A DNA stretch of 64,000 nt from Anaerofilum sp. An201 (GCF_002160015.1 NZ_NFJT01000003.1:107079-171078), one strand, 5' to 3'; counted from the first letter of the stretch, positions 41,516 to 50,349 are shown. Translations and numbers: made by a program. The notes: generated from the letters alone by a model not told the origin.

Positions 41516-43427
41516 AGCAAAGACCGCCGGCTTCTGCTTTGGGGTGGACCGGGCGGTCACCCTCACCTACGATCTGGTGAACCAGGGCCGCAAGGTGGCC
41601 ACGCTGGGCCCGCTCATCCATAACCCCCAGTGCGTGGCCGACCTGGCCGCGCGGGGGGTGGTCACCGCCGACACCGTGGAGGACATCCCCGAAGGATACG
41701 AGGCGGTCATCCGCAGCCACGGTGTGTCCGCCGCGGTGGAGCGGCAGCTGCGCGCCCGCTGTGCGGCGGTCCACGACGCCACCTGCCCCTTCGTGGCAAA
41801 GATCCACCGCATTGCGCGCCGGGCCAGCGAAGAGGGAAAACTGCTGCTGGTGGCCGGCGATGCCGCCCATCCGGAGGTGCAGGGGATCGTCGGCCACACC
41901 GACGGCGAGGTGTTCGTGTTCGGCGATCTGGCCGCTTTGCAGGCGTTTTCCACTCCCGAAAATTGCCAAAAACCGGCTTTTGTGGTTGCACAAACCACAT
42001 TTCAGGTGACAAAATGGGAAGAATGTTCAGAGTTTCTGAAAAAAGCCTATACAAACGCCGCGATTTTTGATACAATATGTAATGCAACATCGGCGAGGCA
42101 AAAAGAGGCGGAGGAGCTCAGCCGTCGGTGCGACCTCATGGTCGTCATCGGTGGTCACCACTCCTCCAATACCCAAAAGCTGGTAAGCGTTGCCAGGCGC
42201 TTCACCCGGGCTGTGGCGGTGGAAACCGCCGGCGAGCTTTCGCCCGCACAGCTGCGGGGGGTGCACCGGGCAGGGGTTACGGCTGGGGCCTCCACGCCAT
42301 CGTCTGTAATTGAGGAGGTACTTGACAGAATGAGCGATGTAATTCGTGAAGAGGAACTGAGCTTCGAGGAAATGATCAACGGTGATTCCATGAAGCCGGT
42401 CCGCGCTGGCGATATTGTGAAAGGAGTCGTGACCCGCGTCCTGCCCAACGAGATCCAGGTTGACATTGACGGCAAACAGACCGGTATTGTGAAATTCGAC
42501 GATTTCACCGACGACGCCAGCGTCCAGCTGAGTGAGGCTGTGAAGGAGGGCGAGGAGCTGGAGCTGTATGTGCTGAACGTGCGCGACCAGGAAGGCATCG
42601 CCAATCTGAGCCGTAAGAAGCTGGAAGAGAACAAGGGCCGCCAGGAAGTGCGCGAGGCCGCCGAGAACGGCACCGTGCTGGAAGGCGACGTGACCGAGGT
42701 CAACAAGGGCGGCCTGGTGGTAAAGGTGAAGGGCGTGCGTGTATTCGTTCCCGCTTCCCAGACCACTCTGCGCCGCAACGAGGACTACACCACCATGGAC
42801 AAGCAGAAGGTGCAGCTGGTGATCAAGGAGTACAATCCTCCCCGCCGCATCGTTGGCTCCATCCGTGAGGTGCTGGCTGCCGAGGCCGACGCCAAGCGCG
42901 CCGCTTTCTGGGAGACCGTGGAAGAGGGCAAGACCTACACCGGCGTTGTCAAGAGCCTGACCAGCTACGGCGCTTTTGTCGACATCGGCGGCGTGGACGG
43001 CCTGGTACACATCAGCGAGCTGAGCTGGAACCGCATCAAGCATCCCAGCGAGGTTGTGAATGTGGGCGACACCGTTGAGGTGTACGTGAAGGCTCTGGAC
43101 CGCGAGAACCAGAAGGTTTCGCTGGGCTACAAGAAGATGGAAGACAACCCCTGGGAGAAGCTGAAGAACGAGTATCCCATCGGCAGCATCTTCACCGCCC
43201 CCGTGGTCAGCCTGACCAAGTTCGGTGCTTTCGTCCGCATCCTGCCCGGCGTGGACGGCCTGGTGCACATCAGCGAGATCTCCAACGAGCGCGTGGAGAA
43301 GGTGCAGGATGTGCTGAAGGTGGGCGACGAGGTCACCGTGAAGCTGCTGGACGTCGACTTCGACAAGAAGCGCATCAGCCTGTCCATGAAGGCTGCTGTC
43401 GCCGACGAGGAGACCGACGCCGAATAA
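41502..43427 (+). CDS. ispH: Bifunctional 4-hydroxy-3-methylbut-2-enyl diphosphate reductase / 30S ribosomal protein S1
   Basis: A 641-residue fusion. Residues 1-280 are IspH, the last MEP-pathway enzyme, which makes IPP and DMAPP: Cys12 (GFCFGV), ATCPFV and ICNATSARQ give the three [4Fe-4S] cysteines, with HGV, HPE and TTFQ present. A short acidic linker ([18 protein letters not shown]) leads to about four S1 RNA-binding domains (300-630) ending in DEETDAE. This IspH-RpsA fusion is known in Clostridia. AGGAGG at 41490-41495 serves the ATG inside the plsC end. Codon use changes near residue 275: the S1 half uses more biased, highly expressed codons. A frameshift is not needed; the frame is continuous. 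Confidence 0.95.
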   Translation: MEIIKAKTAGFCFGVDRAVTLTYDLVNQGRKVATLGPLIHNPQCVADLAARGVVTADTVEDIPEGYEAVIRSHGVSAAVERQLRARCAAVHDATCPFVAKIHRIARRASEEGKLLLVAGDAAHPEVQGIVGHTDGEVFVFGDLAALQAFSTPENCQKPAFVVAQTTFQVTKWEECSEFLKKAYTNAAIFDTICNATSARQKEAEELSRRCDLMVVIGGHHSSNTQKLVSVARRFTRAVAVETAGELSPAQLRGVHRAGVTAGASTPSSVIEEVLDRMSDVIREEELSFEEMINGDSMKPVRAGDIVKGVVTRVLPNEIQVDIDGKQTGIVKFDDFTDDASVQLSEAVKEGEELELYVLNVRDQEGIANLSRKKLEENKGRQEVREAAENGTVLEGDVTEVNKGGLVVKVKGVRVFVPASQTTLRRNEDYTTMDKQKVQLVIKEYNPPRRIVGSIREVLAAEADAKRAAFWETVEEGKTYTGVVKSLTSYGAFVDIGGVDGLVHISELSWNRIKHPSEVVNVGDTVEVYVKALDRENQKVSLGYKKMEDNPWEKLKNEYPIGSIFTAPVVSLTKFGAFVRILPGVDGLVHISEISNERVEKVQDVLKVGDEVTVKLLDVDFDKKRISLSMKAAVADEETDAE

Positions 43428-43451
43428 GCGATCGTTTTCGGTGTGATACAG

Positions 43452-43490
43452 CTCCCGGTATGCCGCTTTGCGGTGTGCCGGGAGTTTTTT
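43452..43490 (+). terminator. Terminator of ispH/rpsA
   Basis: CTCCCGGTATGCCGC pairs with GCGGTGTGCCGGGAG (G-U pairs allowed), a three-base loop, then TTTTTT. Confidence 0.9.
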
Positions 43491-43534
43491 GTGTGAAAAA
43501 TGGGCGGCACACCCGGTCATTTTTGCGCAAACCC

Positions 43535-43563
43535 TTGTAAAATGCTGGAAAAATGGGTATGAT
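43535..43563 (+). promoter_or_regulatory. Promoter of the FMN-binding protein gene
   Basis: TTGTAA (43535-43540), a 17-base spacer, TATGAT (43558-43563), 53 bases before the ATG. Confidence 0.6.
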
Positions 43564-43615
43564 ATATACGGATGACTGTTTGTTATAAATCTGTAAACAG
43601 GGAGATACACCGATC

Positions 43616-44011
43616 ATGAGATCCAAAAAGCAAACGTTGGCCGCGGCTCTGCTGGCGGCGGGTGTGCTGATCATCGGCGTCGGCAGCTGTGCCGCCCCCT
43701 ATCTGCCCAAGCCCACTACGCTGTACAAGGACGGCGTGTATACCGGCGAGGCGGAGGGAATGATGGGGCCGCTGACGGTCGAGGTCACCATCGACAAAGG
43801 TGCGATCGTAAATGTGGTGCTGAAAGACCACCACGAAACACAGGGGTATTACGAAAAAGCCGAGCTCTGGGTCGTTTCTTCGATCCTGGAACAGCAGACC
43901 ACCGAAGTGGACGCGGTGTCTGGAGCAACCTATACGTCCAGAGCCATCAAGAATGCCGTGCAGGATGCGCTGCGCGATGCGCGCACCTGGCGTGTGACCG
44001 GAGAGGAGTGA
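43616..44011 (+). CDS. Exported FMN-binding domain protein
   Basis: A 131-residue protein. An N-terminal hydrophobic segment (about 8-24) ends in VGSC, a weak lipobox. An FMN_bind domain follows, with KDGVYTGEAEG and VDAVSGATYTSRAI; the SGAT motif is where ApbE attaches FMN to Thr in related electron carriers such as RnfG and NqrC. It is therefore a likely extracytoplasmic flavin electron carrier, perhaps for extracellular electron transfer, but its partner is not in the window (no apbE or rnf genes). A 38-residue membrane peptide gene follows six bases later. Confidence 0.85.
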   Translation: MRSKKQTLAAALLAAGVLIIGVGSCAAPYLPKPTTLYKDGVYTGEAEGMMGPLTVEVTIDKGAIVNVVLKDHHETQGYYEKAELWVVSSILEQQTTEVDAVSGATYTSRAIKNAVQDALRDARTWRVTGEE

Positions 44012-44016
44012 CCAGA

Positions 44017-44133
44017 ATGCATCGTGGAATTGCTGTTACCGGACTGGTATTGGGAATTGTGGGCTGTGTGCTGTCGGCCTGTGCCGTCATATTTGGCAGC
44101 ATCGGCCTTGGACGCGGCCGTATTGAGCTGTAA
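44017..44133 (+). CDS. Small membrane peptide (38 residues)
   Basis: ATG at 44017, TAA at 44131-44133. The sequence is nearly all one hydrophobic segment (residues 4-31: start MHRGIAVTGLVLG, with CVLSACAVIFG in the middle) and ends GRGRIEL. GGAGAGGAG before it is a good ribosome site and overlaps the end of the FMN-binding gene, so the two are probably co-translated. I know no function; it may be a small partner of the flavoprotein. Too small for most gene callers. Confidence 0.65.
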   Translation: MHRGIAVTGLVLGIVGCVLSACAVIFGSIGLGRGRIEL

Positions 44134-44157
44134 ACACAAACAACAGGAGGAAACAAG

Positions 44158-44826
44158 ATGACCCGCAACGAGATTTTGTCCCGTGTGGACCATACGCTGC
44201 TGAAACCCGAGGCCACCTGGGCCGACATTCGCCGTCTGTGCGATGAGGCGGTGGAAAACCACACGGCTTCCATCTGCATCAATCCCGGCTACGTGGCCCG
44301 TGCCGCCGCCTACCTGGACGGCCGTGTGCCGGTGTGCACGGTGGTGGGCTTCCCTCTGGGCGCCACCGACACCGCCACCAAAGTATTTGAAGCCAAAACC
44401 GCCGTGGAGAACGGCGCCGCCGAGGTGGATATGGTGATCAACATCGGCGCGCTGAAGGCCGGCGAACACGACTATGTGCGCGACGAGATCGCCGCCATCA
44501 AACAGGCCATCGGCGACAAGGTGCTGAAAGTGATCATCGAGACCTGCCTGCTCACCGACGCCGAAAAGGAGATCATGTGCGACCTGGTGTGTGAGGCGGG
44601 CGCCGACTACATCAAGACCTCCACCGGCTTCTCCACCGGCGGGGCCACCTTCGACGACATCCGTCTGTTCAGCCGCTGCGTCAAGGGCCGCTGCAAGATC
44701 AAAGCCGCCGGCGGGATCCGCTCGGTGGAGGACATGGAGGAGTTCATCCGCCTGGGCGCCGATCGTCTGGGCACCTCCAGCGCCATCAAGATCCTGAACC
44801 AGCAGGACACCGGCGGCGCCTACTAA
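44158..44826 (+). CDS. deoC: Deoxyribose-phosphate aldolase
   Basis: A 222-residue TIM-barrel class I aldolase that splits 2-deoxyribose-5-phosphate into glyceraldehyde-3-phosphate and acetaldehyde. VDHTLLKPEAT is the family start; VVGFPLGA, EVDMVINIGALKAG and KVIIETCLLTD are core blocks; the Schiff-base Lys is in YIKTSTGFSTGGAT; KAAGGIRS completes the active site. AGGAGGAAAC precedes the ATG. Other deo genes are not adjacent. Confidence 0.96.
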   Translation: MTRNEILSRVDHTLLKPEATWADIRRLCDEAVENHTASICINPGYVARAAAYLDGRVPVCTVVGFPLGATDTATKVFEAKTAVENGAAEVDMVINIGALKAGEHDYVRDEIAAIKQAIGDKVLKVIIETCLLTDAEKEIMCDLVCEAGADYIKTSTGFSTGGATFDDIRLFSRCVKGRCKIKAAGGIRSVEDMEEFIRLGADRLGTSSAIKILNQQDTGGAY

Positions 44827-44837
44827 ACTGCATCCAA

Positions 44838-44880
44838 ACGGGCGTTTTTCGGGGATTTCCCGGGAAAACGCCCGTCTTTT
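44838..44880 (+). terminator. Terminator of deoC
   Basis: ACGGGCGTTTT (44838-44848) pairs with AAAACGCCCGT (44865-44875), followed by CTTTTC. Confidence 0.85.
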
Positions 44881-44881
44881 C

Positions 44882-44893
44882 TGACAAATGTCA
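44882..44893 (+). promoter_or_regulatory. Candidate copper operator (cop-box-like dyad) upstream of copA
   Basis: The palindrome TGACA-AA-TGTCA contains GACAnnTGTC, one base per side from the CopY box KACAnnTGTA (K is G or T). It lies ten bases upstream of the copA -35, so it might bind a CopY-like repressor or an activator. It is unlike the TCTAA-N4-TTAGA sites of the BlaI gene in this window. Confidence 0.4.
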
Positions 44894-44902
44894 AATTCCC
44901 TC

Positions 44903-44931
44903 TTGCAAAAACTACACTAAAATGGTATAAA
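44903..44931 (+). promoter_or_regulatory. Promoter of copA
   Basis: TTGCAA (44903-44908), a 17-base spacer, TATAAA (44926-44931), 53 bases before the GTG start. Confidence 0.7.
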
Positions 44932-44984
44932 TTAAAGGGGCGAACCCAATATTAAGCAGAAGACCAAACACAGGGGGGAGATAT

Positions 44985-47564
44985 GTGAAAGAGAACTATC
45001 GGGTCACCGGCATGACCTGCGCTGCCTGCAGCGCCGCCGTGGAGCGCGCGGTGAAAAAGGTGCCCGGCGTGCAAAAGGCCGAGGTGAACCTGCTGGACGG
45101 CAGCATGGTGGCCGAATACGACGAGGAAAAAACCAACGCGCAGAGCATCATCCGTGCGGTGGAGCAGGCGGGCTATGGCGCGTCGCTGCCGTCGGCGAAG
45201 GCGTCCGCCGCCGCGCCGGCGGAAGACCCGCAGAAAGCACAGCAGGCAGAGCTGCACAGCATGAAGGTGCGGCTGGCGGTATCGTTTGCGTTTCTGATTC
45301 CGCTGATGTGGGTGAGCATGGGCCACATGATGGGCCTTCCGCTGCCGGCGTTTCTGTCCGGCATGGAGGGCGCGATCCCCTTTGCGCTCACCCAGCTGCT
45401 GCTCACGCTGCCCATCCTGTATGTCAACCGCAAATACTACCAGGTGGGCTATAAAACGCTGCTGCACGGCAGCCCGAATATGGACAGCCTCATCGCCATC
45501 GGTTCCACGGCGGCGGTGGTGTACGGCATCTTCGCGCTCTACCGCATGGGCTGGGCGATGGGGACCGGCGACATGGCCACCGTGGAAAAATACCACATGG
45601 ACCTCTACTTCGAGTCGGCGGGCACCATCCTCACCCTGATCACGCTGGGCAAATTCCTCGAAGCCCGCGCCAAGGGAAAGACCGGCGCGGCCATCCGGGC
45701 GCTGCTGGATCTCGCCCCCAAGACGGCGCTGGTGGTGCGCGACGGAGCCGAGGTGGAGATCCCGGCCGAGCAGGTGCAGCCGGGCGACGTGGTGGCGATT
45801 CGTCCGGGCATGCGGATCCCGGTGGACGGCACCGTGCTGGACGGCAGTTCGGCGGTGGACGAGTCGGCCATCACCGGCGAGAGTATCCCGGTGGAAAAGC
45901 AGCCGGGCAGCCGGGTCATCGCCGCCACCATCAACAAATCGGGCGCCTTCACCTTTCGCGCCGAGCAGGTGGGCGAGGACACCACCCTGGCCCGCATCGT
46001 TGAGCTGGTGCGCCAGGCGGGGGCCGGCAAAGCTCCCATCGCCAAACTGGCCGACCGGGTCAGCGGTGTGTTCGTGCCGGTGGTGATCGGCATTGCGGTG
46101 CTGGCGTTTGCGGTGTGGATGCTGGCCGGGCAGAGCCTGGAATTTGCGCTGTCCCGCAGCATTGCGGTGCTGGTCATCAGCTGTCCGTGCGCGCTGGGCC
46201 TGGCCACGCCGGTGGCCATCATGGTGGGCACCGGAAAGGCGGCGCGGCTGGGTATTCTGTTCCACAACGCCGAGGCGCTGGAAAACGCCCACCGCATCGA
46301 CACGGTGGTGCTGGATAAGACCGGCACCATCACCGAAGGCCGCCCGCAGGTCACCGACATCGCCCCCGCCGGCGGGACAGCCGACGAGCTGCTGGCCGCC
46401 GCCGCGAGCCTGGAGCACAGCAGCGAGCATCCGCTGGCCGAGGCGATCGTGGAATACGCCGCCGCCCGGGACCTCCCCGTGCGCCCGGTGAGCGGCTTTG
46501 CCGCCCTGCCCGGCCGCGGCCTGCGCGCCGTGCTGGACGGCAGGCAGTGGCTTGCCGGCAACGCCCGCCTGATGCAGGAGGAGGGCGTGGAGCTGGGCGA
46601 GGCGTCCGCCCGTGCCGACGAGCTGGCCGAACAGGGCAAGACCCCGCTTTTCTTCGCCTGTGAAGGATGCCTTGCCGGTGTGATCGCGGTGGCGGATGTG
46701 GTCAAACCCACCAGCGCCGCCGCCATCCGGGAGCTGTCCCGCATGGGCGTGGACGTCTGGATGCTCACCGGCGACAACGCCCGCACGGCCGAAGCCATCC
46801 GCCGCCAGCTGGACATCCCGCACGTACAGGCGGAGGTGCTCCCGCAGGACAAAGAGGAAGCCGTGCGCCGCTTGCAGAAGGAAGGCCGCCGGGTGGCGAT
46901 GGTGGGCGACGGGATCAACGACGCCCCCGCGCTGGTGCGTGCCGACGTGGGCATTGCCATCGGAGCGGGCACCGACGTGGCCATTGAATCGGCCGACGTG
47001 GTGCTGATGAAGAGCGACCTGTGGGACGTGGTCACCGCACTGCGCCTGTCCCGCAGCGTCATCCGCAACATCCGCGAAAATCTGTTCTGGGCCTTTTTCT
47101 ACAACGCGGTGGGCATTCCGCTGGCCGCCGGTGCGCTGTGGCCGGCGTTCCATCTGGCGCTAAACCCGATGTTCGGCGCCGCCGCCATGAGCCTGTCGTC
47201 GGTGTGCGTGGTCAGCAACGCGCTGCGGCTGAACCTGTTCCGCGCAGGCACCCCGCAGCAGACCGAGACCGCCGCCGAAGCCCGGGACGTAACCGTCATC
47301 CCGCTGCCGGCCGCCCAGGCTGTGCAGCCCAAAATAGCAGGAGGAGATACAATGAAAAAGGTACTGCATGTAGAAGGCATGATGTGCGCGCACTGCAAGG
47401 CGCATGTGGAGAAGGCGCTGTCCGCCGTTCCCGGCGTGACCGAAGCGGTGGCCGATCTGGAATCCAAGACCGCCACCGTCACGCTGGCAGCGGATGTGGC
47501 CGACGATCTGCTGTCCGCCGCAGTCGCCGAGGCCGGATATACGGTCACCGGCGTGGACGCCTGA
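44985..47564 (+). CDS. copA: Copper-translocating P1B-type ATPase with metal-binding domains at both ends
   Basis: An 859-residue Cu+ exporter. It starts at GTG (44985) after GGGGGGAG; the adjacent ATG is followed by a stop. The N-terminal HMA domain has G-M-T-C12-A-A-C15. About eight membrane segments, the actuator TGES, C400-P-C402 in the sixth helix, D444-KTGT phosphorylation site, HP (SEHPLAEA), GDGINDAP and the MSLSSV helix establish the CopA class. After a linker with PLPAAQA, a second HMA domain (790-859) has M-M-C801-A-H-C804. C-terminal HMA domains are rare in bacterial CopA, and this one has its own ribosome site and ATG inside the gene. Confidence 0.95.
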   Translation: MKENYRVTGMTCAACSAAVERAVKKVPGVQKAEVNLLDGSMVAEYDEEKTNAQSIIRAVEQAGYGASLPSAKASAAAPAEDPQKAQQAELHSMKVRLAVSFAFLIPLMWVSMGHMMGLPLPAFLSGMEGAIPFALTQLLLTLPILYVNRKYYQVGYKTLLHGSPNMDSLIAIGSTAAVVYGIFALYRMGWAMGTGDMATVEKYHMDLYFESAGTILTLITLGKFLEARAKGKTGAAIRALLDLAPKTALVVRDGAEVEIPAEQVQPGDVVAIRPGMRIPVDGTVLDGSSAVDESAITGESIPVEKQPGSRVIAATINKSGAFTFRAEQVGEDTTLARIVELVRQAGAGKAPIAKLADRVSGVFVPVVIGIAVLAFAVWMLAGQSLEFALSRSIAVLVISCPCALGLATPVAIMVGTGKAARLGILFHNAEALENAHRIDTVVLDKTGTITEGRPQVTDIAPAGGTADELLAAAASLEHSSEHPLAEAIVEYAAARDLPVRPVSGFAALPGRGLRAVLDGRQWLAGNARLMQEEGVELGEASARADELAEQGKTPLFFACEGCLAGVIAVADVVKPTSAAAIRELSRMGVDVWMLTGDNARTAEAIRRQLDIPHVQAEVLPQDKEEAVRRLQKEGRRVAMVGDGINDAPALVRADVGIAIGAGTDVAIESADVVLMKSDLWDVVTALRLSRSVIRNIRENLFWAFFYNAVGIPLAAGALWPAFHLALNPMFGAAAMSLSSVCVVSNALRLNLFRAGTPQQTETAAEARDVTVIPLPAAQAVQPKIAGGDTMKKVLHVEGMMCAHCKAHVEKALSAVPGVTEAVADLESKTATVTLAADVADDLLSAAVAEAGYTVTGVDA
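47352..47564 (+). CDS. Possible internally initiated CopZ-like copper chaperone (C-terminal 70 residues of copA)
   Basis: In-frame ATG at 47352, preceded by AGGAGGAG (47339-47346) at ideal spacing. Translation from here gives a complete 70-residue HMA fold (MKKVLHVEGMMCAHCKAH...), exactly the size of a free CopZ. Two readings fit: the gene encodes both CopA with a tail domain and a separate chaperone, or a former separate copZ lost the stop codon in front of it. The Shine-Dalgarno inside a coding region is seen directly; use of it is inference. Confidence 0.45.
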   Translation: MKKVLHVEGMMCAHCKAHVEKALSAVPGVTEAVADLESKTATVTLAADVADDLLSAAVAEAGYTVTGVDA

Positions 47565-47573
47565 GCCAAACGA

Positions 47574-47615
47574 CAAAAGCCCGCCTTCGCGCTCTGCGAA
47601 AGGCGGGCCTTTTTC
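47574..47615. terminator. Bidirectional terminator between copA and the nitroreductase gene
   Basis: GCCCGCCTT (47579-47587) pairs with AAGGCGGGC (47600-47608), flanked by AAAA on the left and CCTTTTTC on the right, and lies between two convergent genes. Confidence 0.88.
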
Positions 47616-47625
47616 TGCCCTGTAT

Positions 47626-48360
47626 TCACTTCCCGCGCATGAACTGGTGCAGGTATTCCTCCACCGACCGCGTCATCTCCCGCGAAAAGTCCGAATCGTA
47701 TTTGCGCGCACAGAAGGCGGCGCACCAGTCCTCAAACCCCTGTGCCCCGGTCCTGCCCGCCAGCATCGCGCGCAGCTCCTGCCCGTCCATGCAGCGGTAG
47801 GCGTTGGCGTGCACGATCTGTTCCATCGGGCAGCGGGCGGGTTTGGGGCGCTCCCGCTGCTGGCGGGTGGGCCATCCGAACACCAGCATCGCGGCGGGGA
47901 ACACGTAGTCGGGCAGGTGCAGCAGTTCCCGCTGCCGCTCGCAGTTTTCCATCACGTCGCCGATGTAGCAGGAGCCGATCCCCAGGCTCTCCGCCGCAAC
48001 CACGGCGTTCTGGGCCGCGATGGCGGCGTCGGTCACCGCCAGCAGCAGGTCGCCTGCCCCGGGCGCGCGGGGCGTGCAGCCGGCTTCGCGGTAGGCGTCC
48101 AGCCACTTTTTGCAGTCGGCGCAGAAAATCAGCACCATCGGCGCCTTTGCGATAAAGGGCTGGTGGTCGCAGGTGATCGAAAGCGCCTGTTTCAGAAGGG
48201 GGTCGGTGATGTCCAGAATGGTGTACAGCTGCTGGTTCCCGGCGGTGGGGGCCTGTACGGCGGCTTCCAGGATCTGCTGTTTCAGCTCTTCCGGAATGGG
48301 CCGGTCCTCAAACGCACGCACCGACTTGCGCGCATACAGGCTTTGCAGGATGGGATTCAT
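47626..48360 (-). CDS. Nitroreductase-family FMN oxidoreductase
   Basis: A 244-residue NAD(P)H-dependent FMN enzyme. LYARKSVRAFEDRPIPEEL is the FMN-binding start; AAVQAPTAGNQQ and AVTDAAIAAQNAVVAAESLGIGSCYIGDV form the dimer/flavin core; VFGWPTRQQRERPKP is the usual end. An extra C-terminal helix pair (about 195-244) with three cysteines is present. Substrates of such enzymes in gut anaerobes range from nitroaromatics to flavins and quinones; this one is not predictable. It is monocistronic. Confidence 0.9.
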   Translation of the reverse strand: MNPILQSLYARKSVRAFEDRPIPEELKQQILEAAVQAPTAGNQQLYTILDITDPLLKQALSITCDHQPFIAKAPMVLIFCADCKKWLDAYREAGCTPRAPGAGDLLLAVTDAAIAAQNAVVAAESLGIGSCYIGDVMENCERQRELLHLPDYVFPAAMLVFGWPTRQQRERPKPARCPMEQIVHANAYRCMDGQELRAMLAGRTGAQGFEDWCAAFCARKYDSDFSREMTRSVEEYLHQFMRGK

Positions 48361-48411
48361 GGGTTCATGCCTTCTTTCCGCGGCGCTGTGCGCCGGTTCT
48401 CTTTGCCTTCT

Positions 48412-48440
48412 ATTGTAGCAAACCCGCGCGGTGCAGGCAA
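48412..48440 (-). promoter_or_regulatory. Promoter of the nitroreductase gene
   Basis: On the minus strand, TTGCCT (48435-48440), a 17-base spacer, TACAAT (48412-48417), 52 bases before the ATG. It starts inside the 3' edge of the M56 gene region; no terminator for the M56 gene is seen here. Confidence 0.65.
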
Positions 48441-48447
48441 CGGGAAA

Positions 48448-50349
48448 TCACGAAACAAGCTGCACGCTGTCTGCGATATCGGCGGCAAGGCCTTCTTCGT
48501 CCAGCAGAATCTCCACAAAATAGGGCATCACGTTCCAGTCGTAGGCCAGCACACAGTCCATCTGCTGCCAGGGGATGGATGCGGCGTCGCCGCTGGAGGC
48601 GCGCAGGTCCTGCCAGACATACTGCGCCGTCGCGGTGCATCCGCTGTCCCAGCTTCGCTGCACCTGATACCCCTCATACCCGGCGTGGTTGGAGAGGGCC
48701 ACCGGGGAGAAGATCTGCATCGGAAGGCTGGAGGCGGCGGTGTCCACACCGGCCAGTGTTTCCGCATCGGAAGCGCCGAAGGGGTACAGCGTCACCGAGC
48801 CGGCCGGTTCTCCCTCCTGCACGAGCAGCAGTTGGTATACCTCGGTGCCGTCGCTCTCGGCGGCGGAGATCCCTTCGGGCAGGGTGAAGGAGAGCTTCGG
48901 TTCGCTGCCGTCCCTCATGCGGCAGGTGATGCGCAGCGCGGGCCCATCCTGCTCGAACTGCAGGCCGGGCGCGGTGTATCCCGCCGGTGCGTCGTAGTTG
49001 AACGGCGCGGTGAGCTCTCTGCTGTCCCCGGCATACATCTGGTAGGCGTCGGTGTCCACCTCTGTCCAGAAGAATACGCCCAGGGTCACGCCCACCAGTT
49101 CGCCCCGCTCGCTCTCCAGGCTGCCCACGAATCGTTCCCCGCCGTTCCAGCCGCGCCGGTCGTCCAGCAGGTCCTGCACAGAATAGGAGCCGGGCGCATC
49201 CGAGAAGGTCGCGCTCAGATTCACCGCCAGCGCGGTCTTGCCGTCCCCGGATACCGGAAGTTCCTCGGGCAGCGAGAAGGAGACGGTCCCGTCGCTGTGC
49301 AGGGTGAGCGTTTCCAGCGTCTTTGCGATGCATTCCGCGGCAGACTGCTCGGTCAGAGGAAGCGTGCGGGATGCGGGTTCGTCTGTGCTGGATGCCGGGG
49401 GTGTGTCGGTGTCCGTCCGGGGGCTGGTCAGGAAGCAGACCGCCGTCGCAAGGCAGCAGACCACAGCGAACGCCACCAGATACACGGCGGGCTTGCGGTA
49501 GTGCAGCACCCGCTTCACGCGCTCCTTCACGCCCACCTCGCCGAAGGCGAGCGGACAGGCCCCGAGACGGTTCTGCCGCACGCTGCAGGACAGCAGTGCC
49601 TGGGAGTAGTCCGCGCGCTGGGCCGCCCCCATCTCCCGCACCACCTTTTCGTCGCAGGCCAGCTCGATATCCCGGCACAGCAGGAGATAGGAGAGCCAGA
49701 CCAGCGGGTTGAACCAGTGCACGGCCAGAACCAGAAAGCCCAGCGGTTTCCACCAGTGATCTCTGCGGCGGATGTGCGCCTGTTCATGGGCAATCACGGC
49801 CGAAAGGGTGGTTTCGTCCAGCGAGAAGGGAAGGTAGATGCAGGGGCGGAACACGCCCAGAATAAAGGGGGAAACCACCTGTTCCGTCTGGAAGATGTTG
49901 TCCCGCAGGCGCACGGCGGTGGACACCCGGCGGCGCAGCCGCAGATAGCTGACGCCTGCATACACCGCCAGCAGCACCACTCCCGCCGCCCAGACGGCAG
50001 CCAGAACCGGCAGCAAAATCTGCAAAGGATTTGCACTGGCGGCAGGCTGGGGAGCAAACGAGTGCTCGATCACCGGGTTCACCACCCGGTCCAGCGCGGG
50101 GATGCCGGTCTCGAGCGAAGGGCTGGGATCGGTCAGAATGTCGGAGGGGATGGTGCTGGCGCTGGGCAGCAGGCTCAGGGCGCTCTCGATCGAAAACGGG
50201 CACACCAGCCGTATCGCCACAAGTCCCCACAGCAGCACGCTGATCCAGCGGGGCGCTTTTTTCAGCAAAAGCCGCAGCACCAGGACCGCCGCGATCAGCC
50301 AGCTTGCCGAAATGCTCAGATTCACGATCTGCAAAAACAGCGCGGTCAT
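48448..50349 (-). CDS. BlaR1/MecR1-type M56 metallopeptidase with unusual sensor domain
   Basis: A 633-residue membrane protease. Residues 1-310 have four to five membrane segments and the M56 zinc site H188-E-Q-A-H192, with the downstream third ligand region ELACDEKVVREMG; RADYSQALL follows. After the last membrane helix (about 293-312) and a Thr/Pro linker, the 315-residue extracellular part has no SxxK or KTG motif, so it is not a beta-lactam sensor like BlaR1; it looks like an unknown beta-rich domain. Family members cut their partner BlaI-type repressor after sensing a signal. Its ATG overlaps the repressor gene stop (ATGA), confirming the pair. Confidence 0.9.
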   Translation of the reverse strand: MTALFLQIVNLSISASWLIAAVLVLRLLLKKAPRWISVLLWGLVAIRLVCPFSIESALSLLPSASTIPSDILTDPSPSLETGIPALDRVVNPVIEHSFAPQPAASANPLQILLPVLAAVWAAGVVLLAVYAGVSYLRLRRRVSTAVRLRDNIFQTEQVVSPFILGVFRPCIYLPFSLDETTLSAVIAHEQAHIRRRDHWWKPLGFLVLAVHWFNPLVWLSYLLLCRDIELACDEKVVREMGAAQRADYSQALLSCSVRQNRLGACPLAFGEVGVKERVKRVLHYRKPAVYLVAFAVVCCLATAVCFLTSPRTDTDTPPASSTDEPASRTLPLTEQSAAECIAKTLETLTLHSDGTVSFSLPEELPVSGDGKTALAVNLSATFSDAPGSYSVQDLLDDRRGWNGGERFVGSLESERGELVGVTLGVFFWTEVDTDAYQMYAGDSRELTAPFNYDAPAGYTAPGLQFEQDGPALRITCRMRDGSEPKLSFTLPEGISAAESDGTEVYQLLLVQEGEPAGSVTLYPFGASDAETLAGVDTAASSLPMQIFSPVALSNHAGYEGYQVQRSWDSGCTATAQYVWQDLRASSGDAASIPWQQMDCVLAYDWNVMPYFVEILLDEEGLAADIADSVQLVS

